A stretch of DNA of 64,000 nt from Chitinibacter tainanensis DSM 15459 (GTDB taxonomy: Bacteria; Pseudomonadota; Gammaproteobacteria; Burkholderiales; Chitinibacteraceae): the NCBI RefSeq assembly GCF_000429785.1, contig NZ_AUCN01000018.1, positions 62,001 through 126,000 on the forward strand, written 5' to 3'. The position numbers were made by a program, and so were the translations under genes. Positions 1-8,009 of the stretch are shown here, one piece after another. The notes beneath the pieces are model-generated. The model made no database searches, was not told the DNA's origin, and saw only the letters and a list, made by a program, of their open reading frames with translations. Position 1 is the stretch's first letter. The number at the start of each line of letters is the position of its first letter.

Positions 1-275
1 GCGAGGAACTGAACTGGCTTGCCCAGCAGCTCTTCCAGGCGTTTGGCTACAGGCGCCAAGCTGTATTTTTCGACTTTCTGACCGTTTGGACGCCCCAGAT
101 GCGACATCAGCACAACCGAAGCGCCTTGTTCCAGTGCGTAACGGATGGTTGGCAGCGCGGCGCGGATACGCTTATCGCTTTCCACTACACCATTTTTCAC
201 TGGCACGTTAAAGTCCACGCGCATCAGCACGCGCTTGCCGGCAAGATCCAAGTCTTCGATAAACAGTTTGGCCAT
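1..275 (-). CDS. pgk: Phosphoglycerate kinase, N-terminal part (runs off the left edge)
   Basis: The minus strand encodes about 91 residues beginning [20 protein letters not shown], with the substrate-binding stretch RVDFNVP and then SHLGRPNG, both typical of the N-domain of phosphoglycerate kinase. The enzyme transfers phosphate between 1,3-bisphosphoglycerate and ADP in glycolysis, in the cytoplasm. The start ATG is preceded by a good ribosome site (GAGGAAG). The rest of the gene, including the nucleotide-binding C-domain, lies outside the window. It is divergent from hemH. Confidence 0.95.
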   Translation of the reverse strand, partial: MAKLFIEDLDLAGKRVLMRVDFNVPVKNGVVESDKRIRAALPTIRYALEQGASVVLMSHLGRPNGQKVEKYSLAPVAKRLEELLGKPVQFL

Positions 276-310
276 AGCTTCCTCAGAAACAGGGGTAGTG
301 AAAAAAGCTT

Positions 311-319
311 ATTGTAGCA
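311..319 (-). promoter_or_regulatory. Probable pgk promoter, extended -10 (TGCTACAAT)
   Basis: On the minus strand TGCTACAAT forms an extended -10 about 36 bp upstream of the pgk start codon. No good -35 is visible, as expected when the TGn extension carries recognition. The same core occurs upstream of fumarase and trhP in this window. Inferred from sequence only. Confidence 0.5.
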
Positions 320-438
320 AGAGTGGCTGCCTTGAAGCTGACGACGGTTAAAGTTTCTGCTGCTAGTTAGGGTAAAAATGCAGGAAAAGCTGGCCTTGGG
401 TAGAATGAGGGCACTTTCATTGCACCCAAAGCTCGGTT

Positions 439-1545
439 ATGTCCCGCTATTTGCCTGAACCTGAATTTGCCCACCGCAATCCATCCAAGATCGGCGTTTT
501 GCTGGTGAATCTGGGCTCCCCGGATGCGCCTACGGCCAAAGCTGTTCGCCCATACCTGAAGCAGTTTTTATCTGATCCGCGCGTGGTCGAAATCCCCCGA
601 CCGATCTGGTGGTTGATTCTCAACGGCATTATTTTAAATATTCGCCCGGCCAAAAGCGCGGCCAAATACGCCAGCATCTGGCAAAAAGAAGGCTCACCCC
701 TGCGGGTGTGGACTGAACGTCAGGCACAACTCGTGAAAGGCCTGCTGGGCGAGCGTCACCGCGGGCAGCTGGTGGTCGACTACGCTATGCGCTACGGTAA
801 TCCGTCGATTGCGAGCCAAATTCAAGCCTTGAAAGCGCAAAACTGCCAGCATCTGCTGGTGGTGCCCCTGTATCCGCAGTATGCCGCCAGCACGACCGCC
901 AGTGTGTTCGATGAGGTGAGTAGGGTACTGCAACAAACCCGCTTTATGCCCACGCTGAAAATGCTGGCGCCGTTTTACGATGAAGCGGCCTACATCAATG
1001 CGCTGGCCCAACGCGTACGGGAACACTGGCAGCAAAATGGCCGCGGCGAGCATCTATTGATGAGTTTTCATGGCGTGCCACGCTACACGCTCGACAAAGG
1101 TGATCCGTATTTCTGCCACGCCCAGAAAACCGGGCGCTTACTTGCCGAAGCGCTGCAATTGGATAAAACCCAATACACAATCGCGTTTCAATCACGCTTT
1201 GGGAAAGCTGAATGGCTTAAACCCTACACCACCGACGAGCTCACCCGACTGGCCACAGCCAAAACCGGCAAGCTCGATGTCATTTGCCCCGGTTTTGTGG
1301 CTGATTGCCTGGAAACACTGGAAGAAATTGCCATGGAAGGCAAGGCCGATTTTCTACAGCACGGCGGTGGTGAATACCGGTTTATCCCGTGTTTGAACGA
1401 TCATCCAGTCTGGATTAGTGGCCTTTCTGAGCTGATAGAGCGCGAGCTGACAAGCTGGCTGACAAACGGTCATTTTGCCAAAAATGAAAAAAATGCACTA
1501 GAACAAAGAGATAGATTAAGTAAGGATTTATTCTTACAAAAATGA
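439..1545 (+). CDS. hemH: Ferrochelatase (protoheme ferro-lyase)
   Basis: This 368-residue protein inserts Fe(II) into protoporphyrin IX, the last step of heme synthesis. It contains VLLVNLGSPDAP near the N-terminus, the catalytic histidine in SFHGVP (about H211), the AFQSRFGK stretch and the CPGFVADCLETLEE motif with the acidic residue at about E292. The length matches the family. The start follows a weak ribosome site. The last residues (DLFLQK) are encoded inside the first copy of a direct repeat that recurs 60 bp downstream before the response regulator gene, so the extreme C-terminus doubles as possible regulatory DNA. Confidence 0.95.
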   Translation: MSRYLPEPEFAHRNPSKIGVLLVNLGSPDAPTAKAVRPYLKQFLSDPRVVEIPRPIWWLILNGIILNIRPAKSAAKYASIWQKEGSPLRVWTERQAQLVKGLLGERHRGQLVVDYAMRYGNPSIASQIQALKAQNCQHLLVVPLYPQYAASTTASVFDEVSRVLQQTRFMPTLKMLAPFYDEAAYINALAQRVREHWQQNGRGEHLLMSFHGVPRYTLDKGDPYFCHAQKTGRLLAEALQLDKTQYTIAFQSRFGKAEWLKPYTTDELTRLATAKTGKLDVICPGFVADCLETLEEIAMEGKADFLQHGGGEYRFIPCLNDHPVWISGLSELIERELTSWLTNGHFAKNEKNALEQRDRLSKDLFLQK

Positions 1546-1605
1546 TCTTGGGCTTTGGCGAAATAACCGCTAAACTCTGCGGTAAGTTTATTCTTACAAA
1601 AATGA
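1520..1605 (+). promoter_or_regulatory. Two direct repeats 60 bp apart, likely operator of the two-component operon
   Basis: The 19-mer TTTATTCTTACAAAAATGA occurs at 1527-1545 and again at 1587-1605, exactly 60 bp apart. Each copy is also a small inverted repeat, GTAAG (1520-1524 and 1582-1586) facing CTTAC (1533-1537 and 1593-1597). They lie immediately upstream of the response regulator start. Autoregulation by that OmpR-family regulator is an inference; the repeats themselves are seen directly. Confidence 0.55.
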
Positions 1606-1615
1606 GGAAGCTGAA

Positions 1616-2314
1616 ATGGCGACTCGACTGTTCCTGGCTGAAGATGATCTGATTCTGGCCGACGCGCTGAAAACTAGCTTGTCGCAAGCTGAATTCCAAT
1701 GTGATTGTGTCAACGATGGCGCGCTGGCGCTGCAAATCTTGCTGCACAATGACTACGACGCGGTAGTGCTGGATATCGGTCTGCCCAATATGGATGGCCT
1801 GACGGTACTGAAAAACGTTCGCCAGCACAAGCCATCGCTGCCTATCCTGATTCTGACTGCGCTGGATGGCCTGGATGAGCGCGTAGCCGGTCTGGATGCC
1901 GGTGCCGACGACTACCTGACCAAGCCATTTGAATTCTCTGAGCTGGAAGCCCGCCTGCGCGCCTTGCTGCGCCGCAGCCAAATCCTGCCGCAATCTGTGC
2001 AGCAACTGGGCAATCTGCGTCTGGATCGTGCCGGTCAGCGCGCTTGGTGCAATGACTCGCCACTGGATCTGTCTGCGCGTGAACTGACCGTGCTGGAAAT
2101 CCTGATGTCGAACATCGACCGCGTGGTGACCAAAGAACAGATCGTGAGCGAGCTGGGCAACGAGAACGCCGAAGTAGGTCTGAACGCCATCGAGGTGTAT
2201 GTACACCGCCTGCGTAAAAAGCTGGAACCATGCGGTGTAGTGATCCGCACAATCCGTGGTCTGGGCTACCTCCTCGAGAAACAACAACCTCTGGCTACGG
2301 ATGCTGCTAACTAA
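1616..2314 (+). CDS. OmpR-family response regulator (QseB/PmrA-like)
   Basis: A 232-residue regulator with an N-terminal receiver domain (acidic pocket E9/D10/D11, phospho-acceptor D53 in VLDIGLPNMDG, K103 in DDYLTKPFE) and a C-terminal winged helix (about 130-225, ending VIRTIRGLGYLL). It should bind DNA when phosphorylated by the kinase encoded next. The ATG has a strong ribosome site (GAGGAAG). The gene overlaps the kinase start by 14 bp, so the two are translationally coupled. QseB, PmrA and TctD types cannot be told apart from sequence alone. Confidence 0.92.
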   Translation: MATRLFLAEDDLILADALKTSLSQAEFQCDCVNDGALALQILLHNDYDAVVLDIGLPNMDGLTVLKNVRQHKPSLPILILTALDGLDERVAGLDAGADDYLTKPFEFSELEARLRALLRRSQILPQSVQQLGNLRLDRAGQRAWCNDSPLDLSARELTVLEILMSNIDRVVTKEQIVSELGNENAEVGLNAIEVYVHRLRKKLEPCGVVIRTIRGLGYLLEKQQPLATDAAN

Positions 2315-3695
2315 GCGTTCACTGCAACGTCGTATCGTTTTATGGACCGTTTTGCCGTTGCTGGCCTTGTGGCTGGCGGCGGCGGCGGTCATTTATTTTG
2401 TCTCGTTTCATTACCTGACCGATAACAACGATGCCACGCTGGCACGATTTCAAATCGAGCTCACCAAAACACTGCAACAGGATGTTCAGCAGGGCAATGA
2501 GCTGACTGCGGGCCTGATCCGGCAGCGGACCACCCAATTGCTGGCATTAAGTCAGCCTGAGCATTTTCATTTTGCCGCGCTGATCGATCATCAGCAGGCC
2601 ATTAATACCCCACTGCAAGCCTTTGATAGCCACCCGAGCGCACAAGCTCAGCAGCGCCTGTTTGATCACAGCGTTCAGCACCAGGCTTATCGGGTACTGC
2701 ACGCTAATATCCCGCCTTCCGGACAACACCCGGGTTGGCAGATCGAAATTGCCAAATCCCTGGATAGCCAGATCGATGCCCTGCATGCGTTTATGCTGCG
2801 TATTGCCTTGCCCTTGATCGCTATTTTGCTGCTGATTAGCATTTTGATCTGGTATGGCATTAAAAATAGCCTCAAACCTTTGCTGACCTTAAAGCAAATG
2901 GTGGAAACCCGCCAACCACAAGACTTATCACCCTTAGTCTTGCCCAATGCACCGGAAGAGCTCGAAGCACTCTCCAGCGCATTGAATCAGCTACTGACCA
3001 GCACCGAAGAAAGTATGAACCGGCAGCGGCGCTTTATTGCCGATGCGGCACATCAACTGCGCACCCCCTTAGCGGGCCTAAAATCGCAAACCGAGCTCGC
3101 CATGCGTGAAAACAGCCCGGAAGGGCTGCGCGAGCGGCTGAATATGGTTCACACCAGCGCCACCCGCAGTATTCACTTAGTGAATCAGCTGCTCACGCTG
3201 GCCCGCTCTGAGCCGGGTAGCCTTAATGGCATTCCGAAGGTGAAAATGGATTTGGCGCGGATTATCCGCGACCTGACCAGTGAGTTGGTACCACGGGCTT
3301 TGGCGGCAAGGATTGATCTGGGATGCGATTGCCTTGTGAATGAGGCGTGGATTGAAGGTAACTCGGCGCTGCTGCGCGAGCTATTTATCAATCTGGTCGA
3401 AAATGCCATTAAATATATTCCGCGCGATGGCAGCGTGACGGTACGTCTGACCGAGACCCCAACTCAATACGTGGTAGATGTAGAAGACAATGGCCCCGGC
3501 ATTCCCGATGCCGATAAGCAGCGGGTATTCGAGCGTTTCTTCCGCCGCGAGCAAACCGGCAATGGCTGTGGCTTGGGGATGGCGATTGTGAAAGAAATTG
3601 TCGAGCGGCATGACGGCACGGTAGAGCTGCTGGATGCTGACCCATCAGGCCTGATCGTGCACGTGGTATTGCCAAAGAACCTAATCAATTCATAG
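2301..3695 (+). CDS. Sensor histidine kinase (QseC/TctE-like)
   Basis: A 464-residue membrane kinase. It has a TM segment at about residues 15-36 (LPLLALWLAAAAVIYFV), a periplasmic sensor region of about 120 residues, a second TM near 160-180 (IALPLIAILLLISILIW), then HAMP, HisKA with H251 in AAHQLRTPL, and HATPase (N-box ENAIKY, G1 DNGPGIP, G2 GCGLGMAI). The sensor layout matches the 2CSK_N type. The reading frame is open to a GTG at 2256. The ATG at 2301 is preferred because it gives a normal short N-terminus and a 14-bp coupling overlap. The signal sensed is unknown. Confidence 0.9.
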   Translation: MLLTKRSLQRRIVLWTVLPLLALWLAAAAVIYFVSFHYLTDNNDATLARFQIELTKTLQQDVQQGNELTAGLIRQRTTQLLALSQPEHFHFAALIDHQQAINTPLQAFDSHPSAQAQQRLFDHSVQHQAYRVLHANIPPSGQHPGWQIEIAKSLDSQIDALHAFMLRIALPLIAILLLISILIWYGIKNSLKPLLTLKQMVETRQPQDLSPLVLPNAPEELEALSSALNQLLTSTEESMNRQRRFIADAAHQLRTPLAGLKSQTELAMRENSPEGLRERLNMVHTSATRSIHLVNQLLTLARSEPGSLNGIPKVKMDLARIIRDLTSELVPRALAARIDLGCDCLVNEAWIEGNSALLRELFINLVENAIKYIPRDGSVTVRLTETPTQYVVDVEDNGPGIPDADKQRVFERFFRREQTGNGCGLGMAIVKEIVERHDGTVELLDADPSGLIVHVVLPKNLINS

Positions 3696-3700
3696 CATTC

Positions 3701-3729
3701 AGCGCAATACCCTGCATGGGTATATTGCT
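3701..3729. repeat. Short GGGTAT-family inverted repeat (compact form)
   Basis: GCAATACCC faces GGGTATATTGC across a 5-nt loop. One arm carries two extra bases (TA), giving an asymmetric bulge. It begins 5 bp after the kinase stop codon. It belongs to the dispersed family listed at eight other places in this window. Confidence 0.75.
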
Positions 3730-3752
3730 TTTACAGAGCGCTAAAGTTAAAA

Positions 3753-3794
3753 AGCCATCTAGCCCTGATCGACAGGGGCTGGATGGCTTTTTTA
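3753..3794 (+). terminator. Rho-independent terminator after the kinase gene
   Basis: A long stem pairs AGCCATCTAGCCCTG with CAGGGGCTGGATGGCT (one bulged base) around a short loop and is followed by a T run. Upstream A residues give the other strand a T run too, so it may also stop trhP transcription coming from the right. Confidence 0.85.
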
Positions 3795-3829
3795 TTGGCT
3801 CGCCGTCAGGCTAGGAGTAGGGGCCGCGC

Positions 3830-5188
3830 TTAAAACAAGCGAGCGAGTAGGGCTTTATCGTACTGCGCGGCCAGTGGAATTTGCACCTGAATGCCATTGC
3901 CCGGCGCTACTTCGATGGCATTGCCACGCTTATCGCGCATAGCTTGCACTTGCACATTAATATTGCCACTGGGGTGGATCACTTCCAGCGTGTCACCGAG
4001 CGAAAATTTATTTTTCACTTCGATGCGCGCCCAGCCATCTTCGATGCACACGATTTCACCCACAAACTGGCTACGTTTGGCTTTGGAATGGCCATCCATA
4101 TAGTTCTGGTATTCGTGCGTGTGGTGGCGCTGATAGAAACCATCGGTGTAACCACGATTGGCCAAGCCTTCCAGATCGGCGAGCAGCGCCGGATTAAATG
4201 GACGACCGGCCACCGCATCGTCAATCGCTTGCCGGTAAACCTGCGCCGTGCGCGCCACGTAATACAGTGATTTGGTGCGGCCTTCGATTTTCAGCGAGTC
4301 GACGCCAATTTTAACCAGCCGCTCCACGTGCTCCAGCGCGCGCAAGTCTTTACTGTTCATGATGTAGGTGCCGTGCTCGTCTTCCATAATTGGCATCAGC
4401 TCGCCCGGGCGATTACCTTCTTCGATCAGATAGGTTTTATCGGCCAGCGGGTGACGTTCGGCGCCACCGCAGGCGGCAAAGCTCTGATTAGCGTCGCTCA
4501 TCGCTTTATTGAAATCAAACTGAATCACCTGCGCTTTTGGCGCGACATCACCGGCGTCATCGGTCACGGTGTCATGCGTTTTGTAATCCCAGCGGCAAGC
4601 ATTAGTACAGGTGCCTTGATTCGGGTCACGGTGATTGAAATAGCCCGAGAGCAAGCAACGGCCCGAGTACGCAATACACAGCGCCCCATGCACGAAGACT
4701 TCCAGCTCCATATCCGGGCACAGTTGGCGAATTTCTTCGACCTCATCCAGACTCAGCTCGCGCGACAAAATCACACGTTCCAGGCCTAGCGATTGCCAGA
4801 ATTTCACCCCGGCGTAGTTCACGGTATTGGCTTGCACCGACAAGTGAATCACTTGCTCCGGCCATTTTTCGCGCACCATCATAATCAAACCCGGGTCGGC
4901 CATGATCAGGGCATCCGGTTTCATCGCGATCACCGGTTCCATATCCGCCAGATAGGTTTTGACTTTGGCGTTGTGCGGCAGAATATTGCTGGCCACAAAG
5001 AATTTCTTGCCCCGAGCGTGCGCCTCGGCAATCCCGATCCCGATTTCTTCGAGGCCAAAATCGTTATTCCGTGCCCTCAGGCTGTAACGGGGCTGACCGG
5101 CATACACCGCATCAGCACCAAAATCATAAGCGGCACGCATCCGGTCTAGCGTACCGGCCGGCAGCAGTAATTCAGGCGCTTTTAGCAT
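3830..5188 (-). CDS. trhP: Peptidase U32 family tRNA hydroxylation protein TrhP (YegQ)
   Basis: A 452-residue protein beginning MLKAPELLLPAGTLDRM. It carries the U32 signature (EVFVHGALCIAYSGRCLLS) and a cysteine cluster continuing through GTCTNACRW, fitting an iron-sulfur protein. In E. coli, TrhP makes 5-hydroxyuridine at the tRNA wobble base from prephenate. The frame is open upstream to 5314, but the ATG at 5188 has a ribosome site (GGGAAAT) and matches the family start, and the extra upstream part overlaps a promoter and a hairpin. U32 annotations as collagenase-like peptidase refer to the same family. Confidence 0.9.
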   Translation of the reverse strand: MLKAPELLLPAGTLDRMRAAYDFGADAVYAGQPRYSLRARNNDFGLEEIGIGIAEAHARGKKFFVASNILPHNAKVKTYLADMEPVIAMKPDALIMADPGLIMMVREKWPEQVIHLSVQANTVNYAGVKFWQSLGLERVILSRELSLDEVEEIRQLCPDMELEVFVHGALCIAYSGRCLLSGYFNHRDPNQGTCTNACRWDYKTHDTVTDDAGDVAPKAQVIQFDFNKAMSDANQSFAACGGAERHPLADKTYLIEEGNRPGELMPIMEDEHGTYIMNSKDLRALEHVERLVKIGVDSLKIEGRTKSLYYVARTAQVYRQAIDDAVAGRPFNPALLADLEGLANRGYTDGFYQRHHTHEYQNYMDGHSKAKRSQFVGEIVCIEDGWARIEVKNKFSLGDTLEVIHPSGNINVQVQAMRDKRGNAIEVAPGNGIQVQIPLAAQYDKALLARLF

Positions 5189-5203
5189 CTTGATTTCCCA
5201 AAT

Positions 5204-5227
5204 AAAAAACCTCGCAAGGGCGAGGTT
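5204..5227 (-). terminator. Terminator-like hairpin inside the trhP leader (possible attenuator)
   Basis: On the minus strand AACCTCGC pairs perfectly with GCGAGGTT across a 4-nt loop and is followed by six T, ending just before the trhP ribosome site. A good -10 (TGCTATAAT) lies upstream, so this hairpin would sit within the trhP 5' UTR. It could attenuate trhP or simply end read-through from the NUDIX gene. Confidence 0.6.
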
Positions 5228-5269
5228 GTAGGCCGCCACAAAAACCGGCCAGATCAATAACTTAGCGCG

Positions 5270-5278
5270 ATTATAGCA
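5270..5278 (-). promoter_or_regulatory. Probable trhP promoter, extended -10 (TGCTATAAT)
   Basis: TGCTATAAT on the minus strand is a perfect extended -10, followed by the GC-rich discriminator CGCGC. The predicted transcript starts near 5263, giving a leader of about 75 nt that contains the terminator-like hairpin. The -35 is poor. Confidence 0.6.
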
Positions 5279-5304
5279 AAAATGCCCCCACAACGAATAG
5301 GGGG
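5278..5304 (-). terminator. Short hairpin with T run after the NUDIX gene
   Basis: On the minus strand CCCCC and GGGGG pair across a 10-nt loop and are followed by CATTTTT, just after the NUDIX stop codon. The stem is short but all GC. It abuts the trhP promoter, so it probably insulates that gene from upstream transcription. Confidence 0.45.
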
Positions 5305-5317
5305 AAGTGGGCAATAA

Positions 5318-6127
5318 TTAGCACGCCTCATTTTCCAGCCCCGCCAGCAAGCTATGCGCCGTGACGAGGCCTGCATCCCAGGTCATTTCTGGTAGCCGCG
5401 CGACCGTGTCAGCAGTGCTAAACCGCTGAAAACCGGCCACTTCACCATCCTGATTATTGGGGGTCACGCCTTCGGGCACGACGAGATCGTAGCAATACAG
5501 CACCTCATGGTGTGTGCCATCGCTTTCGTTGCGCAGGGTGCGTAGCGTAGCGGTCGGAATGGCTTGGGCGGCCAGAGCAGGGGCGATGCCTGCTTCTTCA
5601 CCCAGCTCGCGAATAACGCACTCGGCCGGTGATTCATCATAGGGTATACCGCCAGCAGCCAGATTATCTAAGCGATTGGGGTCTATACCCTTGGTAGGCG
5701 CGCGCCGGCCTAACCAATAATCGCCATTGACCGTACGGCCATTGATATGCGCCGCCTGACTACACAAACCCAGCCGCCGAAACGCCCCGCGCTCGAGGGT
5801 AAATAGGGTCGTAGCTAAATCTGGCGCATCGTCAGCGAGTAGCGGATGCACGCTGTAGCGCTCATTGCGCCACACTTTAATGAGGCCCGCCGCGCGCAGC
5901 GCCAACGCCGCCTCATCTAGCAGCGCCTGCACCTCAGACTCGCTGCAGTCAAGTCGCAGCTGGCCAGCCTGCAGTTGAAAATGCGGTGACCAGCTAGTTA
6001 AAAAGGCCAGTGTCGGCGCCTCTAGCCAACCCAACCGGTGTTCTTGCCAATACCAAGGAGTAAGCCCCGCCGAAGAAAAGACGGGCTGGCTAGCCAGATA
6101 AGCAGTAATTGCGTCGCGCAGCGGCAT
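5318..6127 (-). CDS. NUDIX hydrolase with N-terminal DUF4743-type domain
   Basis: A 269-residue protein with the full Nudix box GX5EX7REUXEEXGU, read here as GGIPYDESPAECVIRELGEE followed by AGI. The N-terminal 110 residues resemble the DUF4743 region of fungal thiamine-pyrophosphokinase-linked Nudix proteins. It should hydrolyse a nucleoside-diphosphate-linked compound, but the substrate cannot be read from the sequence. It is divergent from fumarase. The ATG has only a weak ribosome site. The domain call is confident; the biological role is open. Confidence 0.88.
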   Translation of the reverse strand: MPLRDAITAYLASQPVFSSAGLTPWYWQEHRLGWLEAPTLAFLTSWSPHFQLQAGQLRLDCSESEVQALLDEAALALRAAGLIKVWRNERYSVHPLLADDAPDLATTLFTLERGAFRRLGLCSQAAHINGRTVNGDYWLGRRAPTKGIDPNRLDNLAAGGIPYDESPAECVIRELGEEAGIAPALAAQAIPTATLRTLRNESDGTHHEVLYCYDLVVPEGVTPNNQDGEVAGFQRFSTADTVARLPEMTWDAGLVTAHSLLAGLENEAC

Positions 6128-6173
6128 TTTGGGTACCTGTTCACCGGGAAAGTGTCGGTCAAAGCGGCAATTT

Positions 6174-6182
6174 TGCTACAAT
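6174..6182 (+). promoter_or_regulatory. Probable fumarase promoter, extended -10 (TGCTACAAT)
   Basis: TTTTGCTACAATCGCGCC gives an extended -10 at 6174-6182 with the same CGCGC discriminator as the trhP promoter. The transcript would start near 6189, 46 nt before the fumarase ATG. Confidence 0.55.
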
Positions 6183-6234
6183 CGCGCCATAACACGCTAC
6201 CGCAAAACAAGAACCTATCCTTGGAGTCACCACG

Positions 6235-7755
6235 ATGAGCAAGATTCGCCAGGACGATCTGATCTCCAGTATCGCCGACAGCCTGCAATACATCAGCTAC
6301 TACCACCCCAAAGACTACATTCAGGCCTTGGGCCGCGCCTACGAGCTGGAAGAAAGCCCCGCAGCTAAAGACGCAATTGCGCAAATTCTGACCAATAGCC
6401 GCATGTGTGCCGAAGGCCATCGCCCAATTTGCCAAGATACCGGCATCGTCACCTGTTTTGTGCGGGTTGGGATGGATGTGCAGTGGGAAGGCGCGACCAT
6501 GTCAGTCACCGATATGATCAATGAAGGCGTCCGCCGGGCGTATCTGCACCCCGATAACAAGCTGCGCGCGTCAATCTTGATGGACCCAGCTGGCGGGCGC
6601 AAAAACACCAAAGACAACACCCCGGCCGTAATTCACTATGAAATCGTGCCGGGTAATACCGTTGAAGTGGATATCGCGGCCAAAGGCGGCGGCTCGGAAA
6701 ACAAAACCAAATTCGTGATGCTCAATCCATCGGATTCGATCGTGGATTGGGTACTGAAAACCGTACCTTTGATGGGCGCGGGCTGGTGCCCACCCGGCAT
6801 GCTCGGCATCGGTATCGGCGGTACGGCCGAAAAAGCCATGGTGATGGCCAAAGAAGCGTTAATGGAAGAAATCGATATCCATGAGCTGATCGCCCGCGGT
6901 CCGCAAAACCGCGTTGAAGAACTGCGCATCGAGCTGTACGAAAAAGTGAATGCGCTGGGGATCGGCGCGCAAGGCCTGGGTGGCTTGGCCACCGTGCTGG
7001 ACGTAAAAATCAAAGACTACCCAACCCATGCCGCCAGCCTGCCAGTAGCAATGATTCCAAACTGTGCCGCCACGCGCCATGTGCACTTTATTCTGGATGG
7101 CTCAGGCCCGGCCGAACTGGAGGCCCCTAAACTCGAAGACTGGCCAGCCGTCACTTGGACGCCATCTGCTGCAGCCACCCGCGTGGACCTCAACACCGTA
7201 ACTCGTGCAGATGTAGCCAGCTGGAAACCCGGCCAAACGCTGCTCTTGAACGGCAAAATGCTCACTGGTCGCGATGCGGCGCATAAGCGCATCGTGGATA
7301 TGCTCAATAAAGGCGAGCAATTGCCCGTGGATTTCACCAATCGCTTTATCTATTACGTGGGCCCGGTTGATCCAGTACGCGATGAAGTGGTCGGCCCCGC
7401 TGGTCCAACTACCGCTACACGGATGGATAAATTTACCGATCAAGTGCTCGAGCAAACGGGCTTGCTGGGCATGATTGGTAAAGCTGAGCGCGGCCCAGCG
7501 GCCTGTGAGTCGATCAAAAAACATCAATCGGTGTATTTGATGGCCGTGGGTGGCGCAGCCTATCTGGTCTCAAAGGCCATTAAAGCCAGCCAAGTGGTCG
7601 GCTTTGCCGATTTGGGCATGGAAGCAATCTACGAATTTGAAGTAGTAGATATGCCAGTGACCGTGGCGGTGGACTCTTCGGGAACTTCTGTGCATGCCAT
7701 CGCACCGAAGGAGTGGCAAGCGAAGATTGGCAAAATTCCGGTGAATGCCGGCTAA
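6235..7755 (+). CDS. fumA: Fumarate hydratase class I ([4Fe-4S], FumA/FumB type)
   Basis: A 506-residue oxygen-sensitive fumarase that interconverts fumarate and malate in the TCA cycle. The three cysteines expected to ligate the 4Fe-4S cluster are visible: C66 in RPICQDTG, C185 in GWCPPGM and C277 in PNCAATRH. The GIGIGGTAEKAM and GPAGPTTATRMDKF stretches are characteristic of the family. The ATG has a clear ribosome site (TTGGAG). The gene is monocistronic, with its own promoter and terminator. A class II FumC, if present, is not in this window. Confidence 0.95.
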   Translation: MSKIRQDDLISSIADSLQYISYYHPKDYIQALGRAYELEESPAAKDAIAQILTNSRMCAEGHRPICQDTGIVTCFVRVGMDVQWEGATMSVTDMINEGVRRAYLHPDNKLRASILMDPAGGRKNTKDNTPAVIHYEIVPGNTVEVDIAAKGGGSENKTKFVMLNPSDSIVDWVLKTVPLMGAGWCPPGMLGIGIGGTAEKAMVMAKEALMEEIDIHELIARGPQNRVEELRIELYEKVNALGIGAQGLGGLATVLDVKIKDYPTHAASLPVAMIPNCAATRHVHFILDGSGPAELEAPKLEDWPAVTWTPSAAATRVDLNTVTRADVASWKPGQTLLLNGKMLTGRDAAHKRIVDMLNKGEQLPVDFTNRFIYYVGPVDPVRDEVVGPAGPTTATRMDKFTDQVLEQTGLLGMIGKAERGPAACESIKKHQSVYLMAVGGAAYLVSKAIKASQVVGFADLGMEAIYEFEVVDMPVTVAVDSSGTSVHAIAPKEWQAKIGKIPVNAG

Positions 7756-7773
7756 GCCCGCCCACTCTACGCA

Positions 7774-7797
7774 ACGCCACCTTCGGGTGGCGTTTTT
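7774..7797 (+). terminator. Rho-independent terminator after fumarase
   Basis: ACGCCACC pairs with GGTGGCGT around a stable TTCG tetraloop and is followed by TTTT. It lies 18 bp after the stop codon. Confidence 0.9.
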
Positions 7798-8009
7798 GTC
7801 GGCATGACTTAGTTAAGGTCTTAAATAATAAGACAAAAACGGCGAAAAATTGCCTCGGAATAAAAAATCTGCAATAATCGCCGCCTTTTCGGGCTGAAGT
7901 AGCCGCGCTACTTTGGCAATTGATTGATTTGATGGCTTGCCCACCCATCGTTGCAGCGCATTTTAACTGCACAAAGTGGCAAGACCTTCTAGCCCAGGGG
8001 GTATTGGAC

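Noticed and set aside
1415-2392. 325-residue open frame on the minus strand across hemH end and the response regulator
   Set aside because: Fully antisense to well-supported genes, low-complexity Gln/His-rich translation, no ribosome site.
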